Origin: Polyangiaceae bacterium
GTDB taxonomy: Bacteria; Myxococcota_A; Polyangia; Polyangiales; Polyangiaceae
Direction of reading: 5' to 3'
Assembly (NCBI GenBank): GCA_025934595.1
Contig: JAICXU010000131.1
Span: 1 to 7,561, forward strand
Length of the DNA stretch: 7,561 nt
Shown here one piece after another: positions 5,944 to 7,561 of the stretch (position 1 is its first letter; the number at the start of each line of letters is the position of its first letter). Both the position numbers and the translations under genes were made by a program. The notes beneath the pieces are model-generated. The model was not told the DNA's origin. It saw nothing but the letters and a program-made list of their open reading frames with translations, and searched no databases.

Positions 5944-6384
5944 ATGTCTCAGAAATCGTACGTAGCCACCGTCGAATCGGCGAACGCCACCCGTGGTTGG
6001 TTCGTGGTCGACGCGTCGGGCAAGCCGCTCGGCCGCTTGGCGAGCGAAATCGCGCGCGTGTTGCGCGGCAAGCACAAGCCCACCTTCACGCCGCACGTCG
6101 ACACGGGTGACTTCGTCGTCGTCGTCAACGCGGACAAGGTTCTTCTCACGGGCCAGAAGCTCGACAAGAAGCACTACTACCGTCACTCGGGAATTCCCGG
6201 TGGTTTCCGCGCCGAGAGCTACCGGCATCTGCTCGAGCGAAAGCCCACGTTCCCGATCGAAAAGGCCGTGAAGGGCATGCTCCCGAAGAACGTGCTCGGT
6301 CGTCAGATGCTGACGAAGCTCAAGATTTACGCGACGCCGGATCACCCGCACACCGCGCAGCAGCCGAAACCCCTTCCCGTCTGA
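5944..6384 (+). CDS. rplM: 50S ribosomal protein L13
   Basis: The 146-residue protein is of the usual bacterial L13 length (about 142-150). It binds 23S rRNA and acts early in large-subunit assembly (family knowledge). Family blocks in order: GWFVVDASGKPLGRLASEIA (residues 18-37), RGKHKPTFTPHVDTGDFVVV (41-60), KVLLTGQKLDKK (65-76), YYRHSGIPGG (78-87), VKGMLPKNVLGRQM (111-124) and the C-terminal HPHTAQQP. The start is ATG 5944, with GAAAGG upstream; this gives the standard N-terminus, whereas an upstream TTG at 5875 lies in the promoter. It is first in the operon with rpsI, 20 nt away, the arrangement found in most bacteria. Nothing is truncated or unusual in the protein. Confidence 0.98.
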   Translation: MSQKSYVATVESANATRGWFVVDASGKPLGRLASEIARVLRGKHKPTFTPHVDTGDFVVVVNADKVLLTGQKLDKKHYYRHSGIPGGFRAESYRHLLERKPTFPIEKAVKGMLPKNVLGRQMLTKLKIYATPDHPHTAQQPKPLPV

Positions 6385-6404
6385 GCATCTGAAAAGAAAA
6401 AATC

Positions 6405-6797
6405 ATGGCAAGCACGAGCACGTACGCAACCGGTAAACGCAAAAACGCCATCGCCCGCGTCTGGGTTTCGCCGGGCTCCGGCACCATCACGGTCAACGAC
6501 ACGTCGGCCGACGAATACTTCGAGCGCGAGACGAGCCGCATGGTGCTCCGCCAGTCGCTCGAGCTCATCGAAGTGCTCGATCAATACGACGTGAAAGCCA
6601 CGGTCTCCGGTGGCGGTCACTCGGCACAGGCCGAAGCGATGCGTCACGGCATCTCGCGTGCGCTCATCGCGATCGATCCCGAGCGTCGCCCCGCTTTGAA
6701 GCGCGCGGGCTTCCTCACGCGCGACGCGCGCAAGAAGGAACGCAAGAAGTACGGCCAGCCCGGCGCTCGCAAGCGCTTCCAGTACTCGAAGCGCTGA
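6405..6797 (+). CDS. rpsI: 30S ribosomal protein S9
   Basis: The 130-residue protein is the standard bacterial S9 length. The N-terminal block ATGKRKNAIARVWVSPGSG (8-26) is followed by the conserved GGGHSAQAEAMRHGISRAL segment (69-87), then LKRAGFLTRDARKKERKKYG (98-117). The basic C-terminal tail ends KRFQYSKR, which by family knowledge reaches the P-site tRNA in the 30S decoding region. The start is ATG 6405 after an A-rich stretch with only a weak Shine-Dalgarno (GAAAAG), so coupling to rplM translation is likely. There is no convincing intrinsic terminator after the stop; the next reading frame begins 16 nt downstream. Confidence 0.98.
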   Translation: MASTSTYATGKRKNAIARVWVSPGSGTITVNDTSADEYFERETSRMVLRQSLELIEVLDQYDVKATVSGGGHSAQAEAMRHGISRALIAIDPERRPALKRAGFLTRDARKKERKKYGQPGARKRFQYSKR

Positions 6798-6813
6798 TAT
6801 ATTTCTCCGGTCG

Positions 6814-7257
6814 ATGCCGGACGAGGACCAATCAGAACGCGCGCAGACCCGCGCGCCATCCGAGCCGGATCGAAGGCGGACGGATCGCTATGGTGCGATC
6901 GCCGCCGCCCTCATCGCGCTCTGCGCCGTCGTCCACGCTTCGACGTCCGCTTCGATCGCGCAGCAGCGACCTGCGACGGACGACGAGAAGCGCAAAGCGT
7001 TCTTCGACATGGCCTCGAACGAACGCGACATGCGCCGCGATGCCGTCCACGATTTTCCGACCGACGCGTGGTCGCAAGACGACGCGTTCCACAACTCCGA
7101 GTTCAAGAAAGCGCGCGAGTGGGCCGACAATCACGGTGTCCGCTTGATGGATGTTCTCGTCGCGATGGATGAAGGCATGCACGCGGGTTGGCCGCGACCA
7201 CGCAACACGTTCCTCAGTCCGACGGTTCCACCATGTCGACCGCGCCCGATCTACTGA
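6814..7257 (+). CDS. Small membrane-anchored protein of unknown function
   Basis: I do not recognise this 147-residue protein. The polar, Arg-rich N-terminus (1-26, ending RRRTDR) precedes one hydrophobic segment (about 27-42), so it is probably a signal anchor with the remainder periplasmic; cleavage after an ASA-like site (44-46) is possible. Residues 53-115 are charged, helical and rich in Asp, Lys, Arg and aromatic residues (FFDMASNERDMRRDAVHDF, WSQDDAFHN, MDVLVAMDEGMHAGW). The tail after 115 is Pro/Arg rich and partly overlaps the next gene. Codon usage has the strong G/C third position of its neighbours, which supports a real gene. It begins 16 nt after rpsI without a clear Shine-Dalgarno; TATATT at 6798-6803 could be a -10 box for a near-leaderless transcript. 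The 25-nt overlap with the membrane protein gene suggests a functional link with that gene rather than with the ribosomal operon. Confidence 0.65.
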   Translation: MPDEDQSERAQTRAPSEPDRRRTDRYGAIAAALIALCAVVHASTSASIAQQRPATDDEKRKAFFDMASNERDMRRDAVHDFPTDAWSQDDAFHNSEFKKAREWADNHGVRLMDVLVAMDEGMHAGWPRPRNTFLSPTVPPCRPRPIY

Positions 7258-7561
7258 AGCCGAAATCGCTGCGCGATCGGCTCGAGGCAAGCGGCGTCGA
7301 GTCGCTCAAATCGCTGGGGCGCGTGATGGCGAGCCCGTACGCGCGAACCGCTTATTTTCTGCTGATTGCGCTCGTCACGGTGTGGCCGCTGCTCTCGCAC
7401 GCGGGCTCGATGTCGACCTTCCGCGACGAGCAGGCGCTCCTTCCGTACGAGGAAGCGGCACGAAAAACGGTGCTCGAGTTCCATCAGCTGCCGCTCTGGG
7501 ATCCTTATTACTGCGGCGGCATGGACATGCTCGGCACGCCGCAGAGCCGGTTCGCGTCGCC
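7233..7561 (+). CDS. N-terminus of a YfhO/GT-C-like integral membrane protein (3' truncated)
   Basis: A frame opens at ATG 7233, inside the last 25 nt of the previous gene, and runs without a stop to the window end (109 codons visible). After an amphipathic, Lys/Arg-containing N-terminus (1-38) comes a first membrane segment at about 40-54 (AYFLLIALVTVWPLL). It is followed by an outside loop with FRDEQ (63-67) and the block LPLWDPYYCGGMDMLGTPQS (86-105). The P-x-W-(D/N)-P-Y-x(2)-G-G-x(n)-P-Q-S pattern in the first loop is typical of YfhO-type and related GT-C membrane proteins, which use lipid-linked sugars to glycosylate envelope polymers (family knowledge). In the GT-C fold an acidic residue in this loop is catalytic; D65 or E66 would be the candidate (inference). 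These proteins usually have 10 or more membrane segments, so most of the gene is missing. Codon use is uniform with its neighbours. Confidence 0.75.
   Translation, partial: MSTAPDLLKPKSLRDRLEASGVESLKSLGRVMASPYARTAYFLLIALVTVWPLLSHAGSMSTFRDEQALLPYEEAARKTVLEFHQLPLWDPYYCGGMDMLGTPQSRFAS

Noticed and set aside
6806..6821. TCCGG-N6-CCGGA hairpin after rpsI as an intrinsic terminator
   Set aside because: The stem is 5 bp, lacks a following T run, and overlaps the start of the next gene.
5..6902. Repeated GCGATCGC octamers (5, 2360, 2712, 3030, 3601, 5498, 6895), as in cyanobacterial HIP1
   Set aside because: More than base composition predicts, but five of the seven are in-frame Ala-Ile-Ala codons (GCG ATC GCx), so codon preference explains most of them.

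Overview
The window is GC-rich DNA, densely coding, with strong G/C preference at third codon positions. It suggests a Gram-negative deltaproteobacterial-type organism, most likely a member of the Myxococcota (inference). The reasons are an Omp85 barrel, two lipoprotein signal peptides, a Cys-rich secreted lipoprotein with a Cys spacing often seen in Polyangiales-type myxobacteria, and a YfhO/GT-C-like membrane protein. No mobile element, tRNA, rRNA or CRISPR array is visible.

Region 1 (1-3274, + strand) is a cell-envelope and redox cluster. It holds the C-terminal part of an Omp85/BamA-family outer-membrane barrel, a small monoheme cytochrome c lipoprotein (CSKCH), an outer-membrane beta-barrel (porin-like) protein that itself carries a CXXCH motif (CFGCH), and a Cys-rich lipoprotein. 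The last three are tightly packed: the cytochrome and barrel genes share a GTGA overlap, and 6 nt separate the barrel and Cys-rich genes. They look like one transcription unit. A lipoprotein cytochrome coupled to a barrel with its own potential heme site is the most intriguing feature of the window. It could form an outer-membrane electron conduit, but that role is inference.

Region 2 (3285-5727, - strand) is a two-gene acyl-CoA dehydrogenase operon, convergent with region 1. The promoter-proximal gene encodes an ACAD fold whose catalytic Glu position is Val and whose TEPxxGSD flavin-loop signature is lost. The second gene encodes an ACAD with both signatures intact. An alpha/beta heteromer with one active site per pair is a reasonable hypothesis.

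Region 3 (5728-5943) is a divergent control region. It contains three perfect 6-bp inverted repeats, a probable leftward promoter for the ACAD operon, a consensus TTGACA rightward promoter, and a short leader for the ribosomal-protein operon.

Region 4 (5944-7561, + strand) starts with rplM-rpsI (L13-S9). It is followed closely by an unrecognised small membrane-anchored protein and then by the start of a large membrane protein of the YfhO/GT-C type, which runs off the window. The gene for this protein begins inside the 3' end of the small gene.
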